From Rebecca billardiae RCC1528 (Eukaryota > Haptophyta): a DNA stretch of 64,000 nt. Position 1 is the first letter of the stretch. Each line of letters opens with the position of its first letter. Position numbers and translations under genes: made by a program. This document shows, one piece after another, positions 53,323 through 64,000 of this stretch. The notes under the pieces were generated by a model. It was not told the origin of the DNA. It was given only the letters and a program-made list of their open reading frames with translations, and searched no databases. Where the stretch lies: NCBI GenBank assembly GCA_965240325.2, contig OZ251232.1:868001-932000 (forward strand). Reading direction: 5' to 3'.

Positions 53323-54444
53323 TCAGTCCGACGCCCGCGTCGGATTTCGCCGTCTCGGCACGGCGCAGAGGCTGACGTTCTCGCCAGCCGCGGATACCCG
53401 CGCCCTCCGTCGCATGCGCCGCCTCACCAGGGCACGCTTCGCAAGTGCGTCGAAGTTGCCTCGGTGCTCGACGACATGCCACTCTCTCGCGGGCGTGTCC
53501 GCGGGCGGGAACAGGGCGGGCAGACCTCGCTTGGCCTGCAGCTTGGAGTAGCAATGCTCCATCGGCGCGAGGTGCGCCTCGAAGACGCGGAACACTGGCC
53601 AGGCTGGCGCGGAGCGGTTGTACCGCAGCTTGCCGCCCTGCGTGAGATCGATCGGCTTGTTCTGCGAGCGCTTGCCTTGGAAGTGGAGCACGCGCACGGC
53701 GGCAGGGATGCTGGCGCCAGGCTTCACCCTGCCGAAGTTGTACTCTCGCGGGAGCAGTGTGCGGCACACCCCAAACAGCAGATTGAACAGGTTTTGGTCG
53801 CTCAGGAGGAAGCCGCCAACGCGCTTGACCGCCTCGACCGCGGCCGCAACATGCGCAGCGACAGCCGTGTCAGGCTGCAGCAGCACGGCACCGGTGTTGC
53901 ACGGCTCGTTGGTCTCCACCATCGCGCACGCGACGGTGATCAGGCGGTACTCGCCCTCGTCTGGGTCCGCTGGCGGCGGCGTGCGCTCGCCGAACCGGAA
54001 GAAGAGCTCGTCGAGCGGCCGCAGCACCACCGTATCCGCATCCAGAAACAGAATGGACGCGTACTCCGTGTGCGCAAAGAGGGTGAGCCAGTGGAACGTG
54101 TTGAGGAAGCGCGCGTGCAAGGTGTGCAGCTGTACGGCCCGCTTGAAGTGCGTGTGGTTCGTTGACGGATGCGGCATGCACGACGGCACGAGCGAGACGC
54201 GCGTCTGCGGGTTGACTGTGTGCGCGCACGCTTGGATGGCCGCAAGTGTGGGGATGCTCGTCTCGCAGTGCAGCAGGAGCACGTCCACTGCCACACTAGA
54301 CTGGCGCTGCACCTCGCCAATCGAATGCACCCATGCCATTAGCAGGCTCACGTACGCCTCCTTCGCGACAAGCGTGGCGATCGCGTGGCGCGAACGCCCG
54401 GCCATCAGTCCGACTTGATTGCCCCGCCGTGCGGCGGCAACCAT
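53323..54444 (-). CDS. Glycosyltransferase family 8 (glycogenin/galactinol-synthase type)
   Basis: Single exon, ATG at 54444, 373 residues. The GT-A fold of GT8 is visible: N-terminal AIATLVAKEAYVSLLMAWVH, the nucleotide-sugar and Mn-binding DXD in ILFLDADTVVLRPLDELF (about 135), a CNTGAVLLQPD acceptor-side motif, LLSDQNLFNLLFG, and VLHFQGKRSQNKP, the conserved H-x-x-G/K region. No signal peptide or membrane anchor is evident, so a cytosolic glycogenin-like or sugar-transfer role is possible; the acceptor is unknown. The basic C-terminal 40 residues are variable. Divergent from the MCM10 gene with 191 bases between starts. Confidence 0.88.
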   Translation of the reverse strand: MVAAARRGNQVGLMAGRSRHAIATLVAKEAYVSLLMAWVHSIGEVQRQSSVAVDVLLLHCETSIPTLAAIQACAHTVNPQTRVSLVPSCMPHPSTNHTHFKRAVQLHTLHARFLNTFHWLTLFAHTEYASILFLDADTVVLRPLDELFFRFGERTPPPADPDEGEYRLITVACAMVETNEPCNTGAVLLQPDTAVAAHVAAAVEAVKRVGGFLLSDQNLFNLLFGVCRTLLPREYNFGRVKPGASIPAAVRVLHFQGKRSQNKPIDLTQGGKLRYNRSAPAWPVFRVFEAHLAPMEHCYSKLQAKRGLPALFPPADTPAREWHVVEHRGNFDALAKRALVRRRMRRRARVSAAGENVSLCAVPRRRNPTRASD

Positions 54445-54635
54445 CGTGGTCCGGTGGCGGCCGGGCCAAAGTCCAAACGGCCCAAACGACGACTTCCAAG
54501 CAAGTCAAGCAGCAAAGTGGTCGTAATGAACACCGGGAGACCGAACCAGCAATAAAGAAAAACCCCCCTTTATTTCTTTGACCGAACGGCACCGCGACGA
54601 CACGGCGAGGGCAGCGTCCGTTGGAAGTCGCGATC
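54445..54635. promoter_or_regulatory. Shared divergent promoter of GT8 and MCM10
   Basis: The 191 bases contain all 5' sequence of both genes. An A-rich tract followed by CCCCCC and TTTATTTCTTTG (about 54554-54580) is the most AT-rich point. Confidence 0.45.
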
Positions 54636-55778
54636 ATGGACTCGAGCACGAGGGCGTGCGAGCGCTTGCACAAGGTGACGGACCTCCGCGTGGGCAAGGT
54701 GTCCGCGGAGGCGGGACGACGCCTGGACGATGCGATCCGACAGCATCGGGTGCTCCGCATCGCACAGATCACCAACGAGTCGGCGAGCGTGCAGGGCAGC
54801 ACCGTCTTTGGCGTGCTCGCAGCCATTGACGAGCCACCGGCGCGCGGCGCGGTGGGCGCGCGCCTGTGGACGCTGATGGAGATGCAGAACAAGGGCGGTG
54901 CGCGCGTGGACGCCTCGATCTGCGTAATCCTCCCCCCCGACCAGGAGTTCAGCGCGCGCCTCGGCGACGTGGTCGGCATCCTCCAGCCGACCAGCGTGCT
55001 CTCCGCGAACCGGCTCGGCGTATGCCTGCGCGCAGACAGCGCTGAGCAAGTGCTGGTCGTCGGCCGCTCGGCAGACTACGGGCGCTGCCGCAAGTGCCCG
55101 ACGGCCGTGAACCGCCGGATCGGCGAGTTCTGCGCCACGCACCAGCGCACAGAGGTGCAGCGCATCGCCTGCAGCCGGATCGACATTGCGAGCTCGCAGC
55201 CCAAGTGTCGTCTGGTCGGGCTGCCCGTGCGCCCGCGCCGCCACCTCTCGCGTGGGCGCTACGCCGTGGACGAGTACGCGCTCGTGATCGACGCGAGCGG
55301 GCGCGCCGTGTGGGACGAGGACGGAGCGCGCGAGCGCACCGCTGAGTGCGAGCGCACCGAGCCCACACGCGCGGAGCGGCAGCGCATCTCACAGCAGCAG
55401 GCGGCCGCGCTCCAGTCGCACGGCGGTGGCAGCCTCAAGGAGTCGGTTGGCGCGCGCCAGCTGCAGCGGATCGCCGAGGATGAGGAGAAGGAGGCGCGGG
55501 AGCGGGCGAAGGCGAAGGCTGGCGCAGCAGCCAAGCGCGCGCGTGCCGCGCACGGTGGCGCGGCCGACGTGTGTGTGCAAGCTGCGGCGGAAGCTGAGGA
55601 GGAGCTGATCATCGACTCCCTCATGCCGTGCACGGGGCAGTTGACGGCGGGTGCACGCCCATCTGGACCACACGACCGCAACGAGGGTTCGGACGTCGAC
55701 GCTGGGGCGTCGGTGCCAGAGGCCAAGCGGCGCGTGCTCAGCTGGGAGAAGATGCTCCCCTTTGGTAGCGCCCATTGA
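54636..55778 (+). CDS. MCM10: MCM10 replication initiation factor
   Basis: Single exon, first true ATG at 54636, 380 residues. An OB-fold (about 45-145; VFGVLAAIDEPPARG, then LGDVVGILQPTSVL) runs into the diagnostic Mcm10 zinc finger, GRCRKC followed by GEFCATH (about 149-169), with the preceding VLVVGRSADYG matching the family VLLIG.S.D.G. Mcm10 binds ssDNA, Pol alpha and CMG helicase during replication initiation in the nucleus. The C-terminal part is Arg/Glu/Ala-rich and helical, ending RRVLSWEKMLPFGSAH. It is shorter than animal Mcm10 because the N-terminal coiled-coil and C-terminal domains are missing, as in yeasts and many protists. Confidence 0.88.
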   Translation: MDSSTRACERLHKVTDLRVGKVSAEAGRRLDDAIRQHRVLRIAQITNESASVQGSTVFGVLAAIDEPPARGAVGARLWTLMEMQNKGGARVDASICVILPPDQEFSARLGDVVGILQPTSVLSANRLGVCLRADSAEQVLVVGRSADYGRCRKCPTAVNRRIGEFCATHQRTEVQRIACSRIDIASSQPKCRLVGLPVRPRRHLSRGRYAVDEYALVIDASGRAVWDEDGARERTAECERTEPTRAERQRISQQQAAALQSHGGGSLKESVGARQLQRIAEDEEKEARERAKAKAGAAAKRARAAHGGAADVCVQAAAEAEEELIIDSLMPCTGQLTAGARPSGPHDRNEGSDVDAGASVPEAKRRVLSWEKMLPFGSAH

Positions 55779-56402
55779 GGAGTTTGAGGACTCAGCGCTG
55801 CAGCGCGGGCACGCGGTGGCGGGCGGAGCCGGATGGAGTGACGATCACTGATCAGAACGGTCACGGTCTGACACGGATGAGTTATTCATGCTGAGTATGT
55901 AACGTCGGATGAGACGACTATATCAGTCGTGGGCGATCGTGCCGATGCCCGGTATCAGCCAGCCGCGACGCGATAGCCGCGCCGCCCGCGGGAGCCGCCC
56001 GAAGTGACGACGTACTACGTAGTCTGAGTCACTACGACTCACGTACGGACTACGGTCCGCCGGGTCGGTAGTGTCGGGCGACGCGCCGACCGGGCGGCTA
56101 CCGCGGGCGCATCTGATATGATGACGAAGGAAACTGCATGATCGATATGATGTGCCATATATATATATATCATCAGCAGGCCGCGCGCCAAGTCGAAGCC
56201 ACGACGGATCGGATGACGATTGCCAGCAGCAGTCCGATGCTATTTATTAATATAAATAATAAAATAAGTAGCTTATTACTTACGCGGAAGTTGACGCACC
56301 ACTACGGTACGGGGCCAGCCGGCCACCACGACGACCGCGCGCGGCCGCGTGGCAGCAGGTGGCCCCGCCATTCCTGGCAAGAGCTTGACTCGTAGTCCGT
56401 CG
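55779..56402. other. Intergenic between convergent genes
   Basis: Mixed composition with a short (TA) run at 56157-56171. No feature was recognised. Confidence 0.5.
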
Positions 56403-59400
56403 TCAGACTCGTTCGTCGCCGCGCGGGAGCGGGACAGATCGGTCTCCGCCAGCACCACCAGTCTGAGGCGCAGCTCGGTGAATGAACGGCGACTGGTACT
56501 GCCGACCAGCCTCACGCTGCTGAGCACGCTGCTGAGCGCCGGCTTGCTCAGCCGCGCCCCCGAGGCCCACGAACGTCGCAGCCCTCTCCATCACGTCCGA
56601 GATCCTGATGGAGCGCGCGTCGGAGTGACGAGGAGACGCACGAGGGTCGGACGAACGGACCCGCCGTCCTGCCGTGGCCTGCTGCTCCTCGCGAAGTAGC
56701 CTGGCCTCGGAGCGACCCATCTGACCGCGCCGCACCGCTTGGATGCGTTCAGCGGCCTGCAGCCTTGCAGCCTCCTGCGCGATCGGTGGGGCCGGCGACA
56801 GGCGCGAAGGGGGTGGTCAGCTGACGGTTGGGAGCCAGCCCGGGCCTGCTGAGGGCGCACGCGCTCGCGCTCAAAAGTACCTGCTGAGCCGCTTCCTTGA
56901 CTTTGCGATTCCGCTTGCGCACGCAGTAGACGCAGGTGACGACGACGATGAGCACAACGAGGCCAAACGCGGCGTAGATAACAATCTGCGCGAGGCGCGA
57001 GGCGCGACGTGGGACGCGCGCACTGTTCAGCTCAGAGCGCTCGCGAGCGCGAGCGCGGCCGCGGTGGGTGCGCGGACCTGGACCGTCAAGGTCAGGGTGC
57101 CAATGCTCTGGCTGATAATGTCGACCGATTGTGGCGGCGGCGCGACGTTCGGCGGCGGTGCCTTTGGCGGCGGCGGGGCAGGTGGAGGCGAACCCGGCAG
57201 CGGAGATGGTGGAGGTGATGGCGGCGGCGATGGTGGGGGCGGACTCGGAGGAGGCTTGGGAGGTGAGGGCGGAGCCGGAGGCGGAGAGGGCGGTGACGGC
57301 GGCGGTGACGGCGGCGGCGGCGACGGAGGTGGTGATGGTGGCAATGGCGGCGACGATGGCGGCGGTGGTGGCGCTGGCGGAGACGGCGGGCTTGGAGGCG
57401 GCGACGAGGGCGTGTCGAATTCGCACGAGCCGTCCGGGTACGTGGCGAGCGAGTTGTAGTTGGCGGCGTTCACCGACGTGCAACCGCCGATGGCGCAGCT
57501 GCCATCGTCCTCGTCCGCCGCCGAGTCGTAGTTGTCCGCAGCGACGTTCGTGCAACCCTGCGCGGGGAACTGGCAGCCGCCCGTCACGGTCGCCGACGGG
57601 TCGTAGTTCACAGCCGCCGTGTTGGTGCAGCCAAAGTACTGGCAGCTGCCACTGTCGACCTCCGCGTCCGAGCGGAAGTTGAGCGCGCTGCTGTCCGTGC
57701 AGCCGCTGATGGGGAAGATACACGAGCCGTCCGGCGTGTTGGCAGTCGAGTCGTAGTTGCTCGCCAGCGTCGAGAGGCAGCCGCTGAAGATGCACGAGGA
57801 CGCGACGAGCTGCGTGACGAGCGAGTCGAAGTTGTCGGCGCTCACGATGCTGCAGCCGCTTACCGGCGGGATGCAGCTGCCGTCGTCGTCGGTCGCTGCC
57901 GAGTTGAAATTGGTCGCAGTGATGTCCGTGCACCCGGGCACGATGCAGCTGCCGTCGTCCGTGTTCGCCGTGGAGTCGTAGTTGTCCGATGCCGAGTCCG
58001 TGCAGCCAAACGCTGGGCACGTGCAGCTGCCGTCGTCGATCGTCGCGGACGGGTCGTACCCGGAGCAGAGCGAGTTGGTGCAGCCGGGGTAGACGCACGA
58101 GCCGTCGTTGACGTTCGCGCCCGAGTCGAAGTTCTCCGCATCGGCTTCCGTGCATCCTGTGACCGGCAGGATGCAGTTGCCCGAGGAGTCGGTCGCCGTC
58201 GAGTCGTAGTTGAACGCGATCGGGTTGAGGCAGCCGAGGAACACGCAGCCCTGGTTGACCGTGGCGAGCGGGTTGTAGTTGTCCGCGTCGGGTGCCGTGC
58301 AGCCGGCGACGGCGATGTTGATGCAGTTGTTCGAGTTGACGGTCGCACGTGAATTGTAGTTCTCGGCCAGCGAGTTGAGGCAGCCGGTGATGACGCACGA
58401 GCCGTCGTCACCGGCCGCGTTTGAGTTGTAGTTGTCAGCGGTGGAGTCCGTGCAGCCCAGCGCCGGGATGATGCACGAGCCCGCGTCGGCAACGTCGGCC
58501 GTCGAGTCGTAGTTCGTGGCGCTCGTGTCCAGGCAGCCCGCGTACTGGCACGAGCCGTCGTTCGTGTCCGCGGTCGACAGGTAGCTGATCGAGCTCGGGT
58601 CCGTGCAGCCAAACTTGGGGTAGATGCACGTGCCGTCATTGTCGGTCGCGGTCGAGTCGTAGTTGGTCGCAAAAGTGAGCGTGCAGCCGCGGAAGACGCA
58701 CGTGCCGTCGTCGACAGTCGCGCCGGCCACGTAGTTCACGGCGTTCGAGTCGAGGCAGCCAGGGATCGCCCCCGTGCACGAGCCGTCGTTCAGAGTCGCG
58801 GCCGAGTCATAGTTGTCCGCGGCTGTCTGGGTGCAACCGGGGATGACGCACGAGCCGTCGTCGACCGTCGCCGAGTCGTCAAAGTTGATCGCGCGCGTGT
58901 CAATGCAGCCGCGGATGAGGAAGAAGCAGCTGCCGTCGTTGAAGGTGGCGGCCGAGTTGTAGTTGTCCGCGTTGGTGTTCGTGCAGCCGGCAACGACGCA
59001 CGTGCCATCGTCGACCGCGGCCGTCGAGTCGAAGTTGTCCGCGATGGGATCGGTGCACCCACCGGCTGGATCGATGCACGAGCCGTCGTTCGTGTTGGCG
59101 CTCGAATCAAAGTTGGTGGCGGTAGGATCGAGACAGCCAAGCACCTCGTACGTGCAGCCCGTGTTGATGGTCGCCACCGAGAGGTAGTTGAGCGCGGTAG
59201 AGTCGACACAACCCAGGATAGTGTACTGGCACGTCGTGTCTCCCTGTGCCGTTGCATTCGAGTTGTAGTTGGACGCGAGCGAGTCAAGGCAGCCGAAGAT
59301 GTCGTACACGCACGAGCCGTCGTCAACGGTTGCTTGCGCGTCGAAGTTGGTCGCGTTGTCGGCGGTGCAGCCGCCGAACGCGCAGGACTCGTCGTCGATC

Positions 59401-62400
59401 GTCGCCGCCGAGTCGAAGTTGTCCGCGTCCACATCCGTGCAGCCCGGGTTGGGGCACGCCGCCGCCGAGTACATCGCTTGCAGCTGGGTGTTGAAGCACG
59501 TGTCCAGGCGGCGCCGACGACCACCGGCGGGCGGAGTCCACACGACAACGAGCTCGGCGGCGCGGGTGGCGTACTGCTCGCCTGCGTCGTTGAGCACGGG
59601 GTTGGACGGCCCACTGGTCAGCGTCAGCCCGAGAGCATCGCGTGCCGACTTGACCAGGGTGGTCATAGCCGTCGTGTCCGTCAAAGTCGACACGATCTCA
59701 CCGCTGCTCCCGACGCACAGCGAAATGGCCTCGTTCAGCACGGCGGCCTCAATGGCGGCGTTCGACGTGTACGGGAGGAAGAGCGCCTCCAGCTGTTTAA
59801 GTAGCGCGTCGAGCAGCGCGCTCGCCCGAACCACGTAGTACGACGCCGCGTCCTGGGCCAGGTACCGCTGCATGGGGCGGTAGGTGAGGATGTTGACGGT
59901 GGACGCGAGCTCGAAGCAGCGGCGCAGTTCGGCCTGCGGGTTGCTCGGCGGAGAGTCCAAATCCTGCATGTACATGTACATCGTGGTGAGCGGCGTGATC
60001 GCCCTGGAGACGAGCGGTGCGCGCAGCGTGTACGTGAGAGACGTCCCGCTCAATGTGTCGCGGCACTGCGCCTGCGGCTCGATGCGCAGCGCGGCGTCGC
60101 TGTTGGTGTACAGCAGCTCATAGGCGCCGTTCACGGAGGAGACGGCTGTGCCCACGACGGCGCCGTTGGCTTGCACCGCCTTGATGACGCACGAACGGCG
60201 CTGCGCGACGATCTGCACGACGCCACGCGAGTACGCAAACTGGCAGCTGCCGTCGTTGAAGGCCGCGATCGGGTCGTAGTTGATCGCGTTCGAGTTGGTG
60301 CAGCCCTTGTACGAGCACGGGCCAGACCGCGTGGCGGTGGTGACGTAGTTGTTGGCCGTCGGGTCGGTGCAGCCGACCACGTGCGGCACGCAATTCTTGC
60401 CGTCGACGGTAGCGAAAGGGTTGAAGTTCTGCGCGGTGACGTCCATGCAGCCGGCGATGACGCACGTCGACGCGGCGAACTCGACGTTCGCCAGCGAGTT
60501 GTAGTTGCTTGCGCTCGTCTTGGTGCAGCCAAACACCTTGGCGATGCAGCTGCCGTCGTCCGCGTTGGCCGTGGGGTTGTAGTTGAGCGCGTTCTTCGCC
60601 GTGCAGCCGCGGTACGCCGGGATGCAGCCCTGGTTCTCGGTGGCGGCGGGGCGGTAGTTGAGCGCGGTCGAGTCGGTGCAGCCGAACACCGGGAACGTGC
60701 AGCTCTTGTCATCCACGTTGGCCAGCGAGTTGTAGTTGAGCGCGCGCGTTGCGATGCAGCCGGACACGGGGAGGACGCACGAGCCGTCGCTCACAGTGGC
60801 CAGCGAGTTGTAGTTGAGCGCGGAGGCGTCCCGGCAGCCGAGCACGGCGAAGACGCAGCTGCCGTCGTCGACGGTGGCGGACGAGTCGTAGTTTTGCGCG
60901 TTCGGCCCCATGCAGCCCAGAGATGGCTGGATGCAGCCCTGGTTGACGTTGGCGTCCGAGCGGTAGTTGAGCGCGCCCGTGTCCGTGCAGCCGAGCACGG
61001 CTTGCGTGCACGAGCCTGCGAGCAGCGTGTTGGCGAGCGAGTTGTAGTTGAGCGCGGTCGGGTCCGTGCAGCCCAGCACCACTTGCACGCACGTGTCCGG
61101 AACCGCGTCCGTGTTGGCGAGCGAGTTGTAGTTGATCGCCGTCGGGTCGCGGCAGCCTGGGCGCGGCAGCGTGCAGTCGGACGCGCTGAGCTGCACCGTC
61201 GCCAGCGAGTTGTAGTTCGTCGCGAGCGAGTTGCGGCAGCCGGTGATGTACGGGATGCAGATGGACGCGTCGCTCTCCGCCGGGCTGGCGGACGAGTCGT
61301 AGTTCAGGCTGCCCTCGACGTTGCACTTGAGCTGCGCGTACTCGCACGTGCCGTCATACACCGTCGCACTCGAATCGTAGTTGCTGGCGCTGGTCACGGT
61401 GCACCCAGCCACGTCGTAGGTGCAGCCGCCGCTGTCCACGGTGGCGTCCGAGCGGAAGTTGGAGGCCGTCGAGTCGGTGCAGCCAAGCACGCCGTACGCG
61501 CAGTTGCCGTCGTTGGCCGTCGCTTCCGAGTTGTAGTTGAGGGCCGTGGGGACGTTGCAGCCAAAGATGACACACTGGCCGCTGTCCACAGCGGCGAGCG
61601 AGTCGTAGTTGGTCGCGCGCGAGTCCGTGCAGCCGACGCGTGGAAACACGCACGAGCCCTGCAGCAGCTGGTTCGCCGTCGAGTCGTAGTTGTCCGCGCC
61701 CGTGTTCGTGCAGCCGGGGTAGACGCAGCTGCCGTCGTCGAGCGACTTGGCGCTGTCGTAGTTGGAGGCAGCGGGGTCGGTGCAGCCGCGGCAGCTGAAG
61801 TCGCACGACGAGAAGACCGTGGCGAGCGAGTTGTAGTTGCACGCGGTGGAGACCGTGCACCCGGCGATGTTGTACTCGCACGAGCCGTCGTTTGTGTCCG
61901 CCGCGTTGTCGAAGTTGAGCGCGACCGTGTCCGTGCAGCCCAGCGTGTATGGCTGGCAGCTGCTGTACGTGTCTGCGAGCGAGTTGTAGTCGGCCGCCCA
62001 CGAGTCGGTGCAGCCCAGGACGGCGTAGACGCAGACGATGTCGCCCTGCTGCGTCGCGGCCGAGCGGTAGTTGGTGGCCTCCGAGTCGGTGCAGCCGAAG
62101 ACGGGGTATGCGCAGCACGAGGGCTCGGTGGGCGAGCAGCCGTACGCCATCGAGTTGTAGTTCTCAGCGATGGGGTCGATGCAGCCGGCGAGCGGCGGCG
62201 GGGGCGACGGCGGCGGTGGGCTTGGCGGAGGGAAGGGCGGCGCCGGGGGCGGGCTCGGCGGCGGGCTCGGCGGTGGGCTCGGCGGAGACTTGGGTGATTC
62301 TGGTGGTGGCGACGGCGGCGCCGACGGCGGTGGTCGGCTTGGTGGTGGCAATGGCGGCGGGCTTGGTGGCGGGCGGGGGGGCGGGCTAGGCGGGGGGGTC

Positions 62401-64000
62401 GGCGGTGGCGGTGGCGACGGAGGCGGGCTCGGTGGTGGGCTTGGCGGTGGGCTGGGCGGAGGTGGGCTTGGCGGCGGGCTTGGCGGCGGAAGCGGTGGCG
62501 GTGATGGTGGCGGCGATGGCGGTGGCAATGGTGGCGGTGGGCTGGGCGGTGGGCTGGGCGGCGGGCTGGGCGGCGGGCTGGGCGGCTGTGACGGCGGTGG
62601 TGATGGCGGCGGCCTCGGTGGTGGGCTCGGCGGTGGTGAGGGCGGCGGGCGCGGGGGCGGCGATGGCGGGGGGCTTGGAGGTGGGTTGGGTGGCGGTGAA
62701 GGCGGTGGTGTTGGCGGCGGGCTGGGTGGCGGCGACGGTGGCGGCGAGGGCGGAGGGCTTGGAGGCGGGCTTGGCGGTGGCGATGGAGGCGGCGATGGCG
62801 GTGGACTCGGGGGCGGGCTTGGTGGCGGAGGGGGTGGCGGGCTCGGCGGTGGACTGGGCGGTGGCACGGGCGGTGGACTGGGCGGTGGCGAGGGCGGGGG
62901 TCTCGGGGGCGGGCGTGGCGGCGGCGAGGGCGGAGGGGTGGGCGGCGGTGGTGACGGCGGCGGTGGTGATGGCGGTGGTGACGGCGGCGGGCTTGGTGGC
63001 GGATATGGTGGCGGTGGCGATGGTGGCGGAGGGCTTGGCGGTGGCGATGGTGGCGGCGGCGGTGGTGGTGATGGCGGTGGAGATGGCGGCGGTGGTGATG
63101 GCGGCGGGCTTGGCGGCGGGGGTGGCGGGGGTGACGGTGGCGGAGATGGTGGCGGTGGGCTCGGCGGCGGCGATGGTGGCGGCGGCGGTGGCGGTGACGA
63201 TGGCGGCGGCGGTGATGGCGGCGGGCTTGGCGGCGGGGGTGGCGGGGGTGACGGTGGCGGAGATGGTGGCGGTGGGCTCGGCGGCGGCGATGGTGGCGGC
63301 GACGGTGGCGGTGACGGCGGCGGAGACGGCGGCGGTGGAAAGGGTGGAGGACTGGGTGGCGGTGTGGGCGGCGGCGGCGAGGGCGGCGGCGGGGACGGCG
63401 GCGGGGACGGCGGCGGCAACGGTGGAGGCGGCTGTGGCGGCGGAGACGGTGGCGGCGACGGTGGCGGGCTTGGTGGCGGTGTTGGCGGTGGCGGAGAGGG
63501 CGGCGGTGGGCTTGGCGGCGGTGACGGCGGCGGCGTCGGTGGAGGCGGCTGTGGCGGCGGAGACGGTGGCGGCGTCGGTGGAGGCGGCTGTGGCGGCGGA
63601 GACGGTGGCGGCGACGGCGGCGGGCTAGGTGGCGGCGTCGGTGGAGGCGGAGAGGGCGGCGGCGGGCTTGGTGGCGGTGACGGCGGCGGCGTCGGTGGAG
63701 GCGGAGAGGGCGGCGGTGGGCTTGGTGGCGGTGACGGCGGCGGCGTCGGTGGAGGCGGAGAGGGCGGCGGTGGGCTTGGTGGCGGTGACGGCGGCGGCGT
63801 CGGTGGAGGCGGAGAGGGCGGCGGCGGGCTTGGCGGCGGTGACGGCGGCGGCGTCGGTGGAGGCGGAGAGGGCGGCGGTGGGCTTGGTGGCGGTGACGGC
63901 GGCGGCGTCGGTGGAGGCGGAGAGGGCGGCGGTGGGCTTGGTGGCGGTGACGGCGGCGGCGTCGGTGGAGGCGGAGAGGGCGGCGGTGGGCTTGGTGGCG
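56403..64000 (-). CDS. Giant Pro-rich, 52-module Cys-repeat surface glycoprotein (partial)
   Basis: The N-terminus lies beyond 64000. Exons placed: (>64000)-57078, 56985-56881 and 56774-56403, all phase 0, with introns of 92 and 106 bases. Order: at least 600 residues of (S)PPP(S)PPP repeats typical of hydroxyproline-rich wall glycoproteins (64000 to about 62200); 25 Cys modules of 23-31 residues with the consensus GCTDxxAxNYNSxATxDDGSC; a non-repetitive section of about 240 residues (about 60230-59465); 27 more modules; a second short Pro-rich stretch; a membrane helix (IVIYAAFGLVVLIVVVTCVY) with a KRNRK stop-transfer; and a cytosolic tail containing an IQ-like AAERIQAVRRGQMGR. Probably an extracellular, single-pass cell-coat or adhesion protein. 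The DG/DD in modules may bind Ca; inferred. Confidence 0.8.
57420..62200 (-). repeat. Tandem Cys-module arrays (25 + 27 units)
   Basis: Protein-level repeats of 23-31 residues with two Cys each, in two blocks separated by about 765 bases of unique coding sequence. DNA similarity between units is modest, so the array is old rather than a recent satellite expansion. Confidence 0.85.
62200..64000 (-). repeat. (SPPP)n coding minisatellite
   Basis: GC-rich short-period repeat coding for SPPPSPPP on the - strand. From about 63480 to the window end a longer unit of about 63-66 bases (GGCGGTGACGGCGGCGGCGT then GGAGGCGGAGAGGGCGGC) recurs almost unchanged, showing recent expansion. Confidence 0.9.

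Noticed and set aside
57416-58672. Alternative - strand frames through the Cys-module array
   Set aside because: They read His/Arg/Leu-rich or Thr/Arg-rich shadows of the array. Only the frame with repeated GCTD...DGSC is meaningful, although one of these frames becomes the real exon after the intron at 56986-57077.
62405-63628. + strand open frame of Val/Ala/Gly repeats opposite the Pro-rich region
   Set aside because: Direct antisense of the (SPPP)n repeat; the composition has no independent signal, while the - strand continues into Cys modules.

Overview
The window looks like nuclear DNA from a GC-rich unicellular alga, probably a haptophyte or a related secondary-plastid lineage. The evidence is spliced genes with short GC-rich introns, an extracellular glycoprotein of the Pro-rich (SPPP)n type, an F-box/RCC1-type gene relic, a MATE carrier with an N-terminal leader like a plastid-targeting one, a MenB (phylloquinone synthesis) gene ending in a peroxisomal signal, and abundant eukaryotic transposons. 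No bacterial operons, rRNA, tRNA or CRISPR were recognised.

Layout. 1-2038: no gene recognised, inverted-repeat remnants. 2039-5123: TDP2-like DNA-repair phosphodiesterase (-) divergent from a tail-anchored coiled-coil protein (+). 5584-6609: secreted protein (-). 6890-9419: Tc1/mariner-IS630-type transposon with a TA duplication. 9836-16186: intronless 2116-residue receptor (-) with two ANF-receptor-like ectodomains, one membrane span and two nucleoside-hydrolase-like cytosolic domains. 16586-17088: small Cys-motif membrane protein (-), probably frameshifted. 17300-18712: decayed F-box/RCC1 gene. 18720-22700: microsatellites, tandem and dispersed repeats. 22836-26085: YwbE-like protein (-), calponin-homology protein (+), STI1-like secreted or plastid protein (+). 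26557-29254: ribonucleotide reductase large subunit (-, 3 exons). 29438-31728: long inverted-repeat (foldback) element with a MITE inside one arm. 31798-35507: MATE transporter and a two-RRM splicing-factor-like protein (+). 36004-45362: repeat-rich block with a TIR element, tandem composite repeats and a young gag-only LTR retrotransposon. 46197-55778: MenB (-), RING protein (+), a 90-residue orphan (+), GT8 glycosyltransferase (-) and MCM10 (+). 56403-64000: giant modular surface glycoprotein (-), N-terminus outside the window.

Functions fall into DNA replication and repair (TDP2-like, RNR1, MCM10), cell-surface sensing and structure (the ANF-receptor/nucleoside-hydrolase fusion, the 52-module glycoprotein, small secreted proteins) and organelle metabolism (MATE, MenB). 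Ten introns could be placed by frame and homology. Most begin GTGCGC and end GCGCAG, so their ends can pair with one another.

The most novel-looking item is the receptor fusion at 9836-16186: a tandem pair of ligand-binding ectodomains joined through one helix to a tandem pair of nucleoside-hydrolase folds. The most informative genome-evolution items are two cases where the window holds both the occupied and the empty version of a transposon target: the LTR retrotransposon at 38096-41545 and the MITE at 29498-29606.
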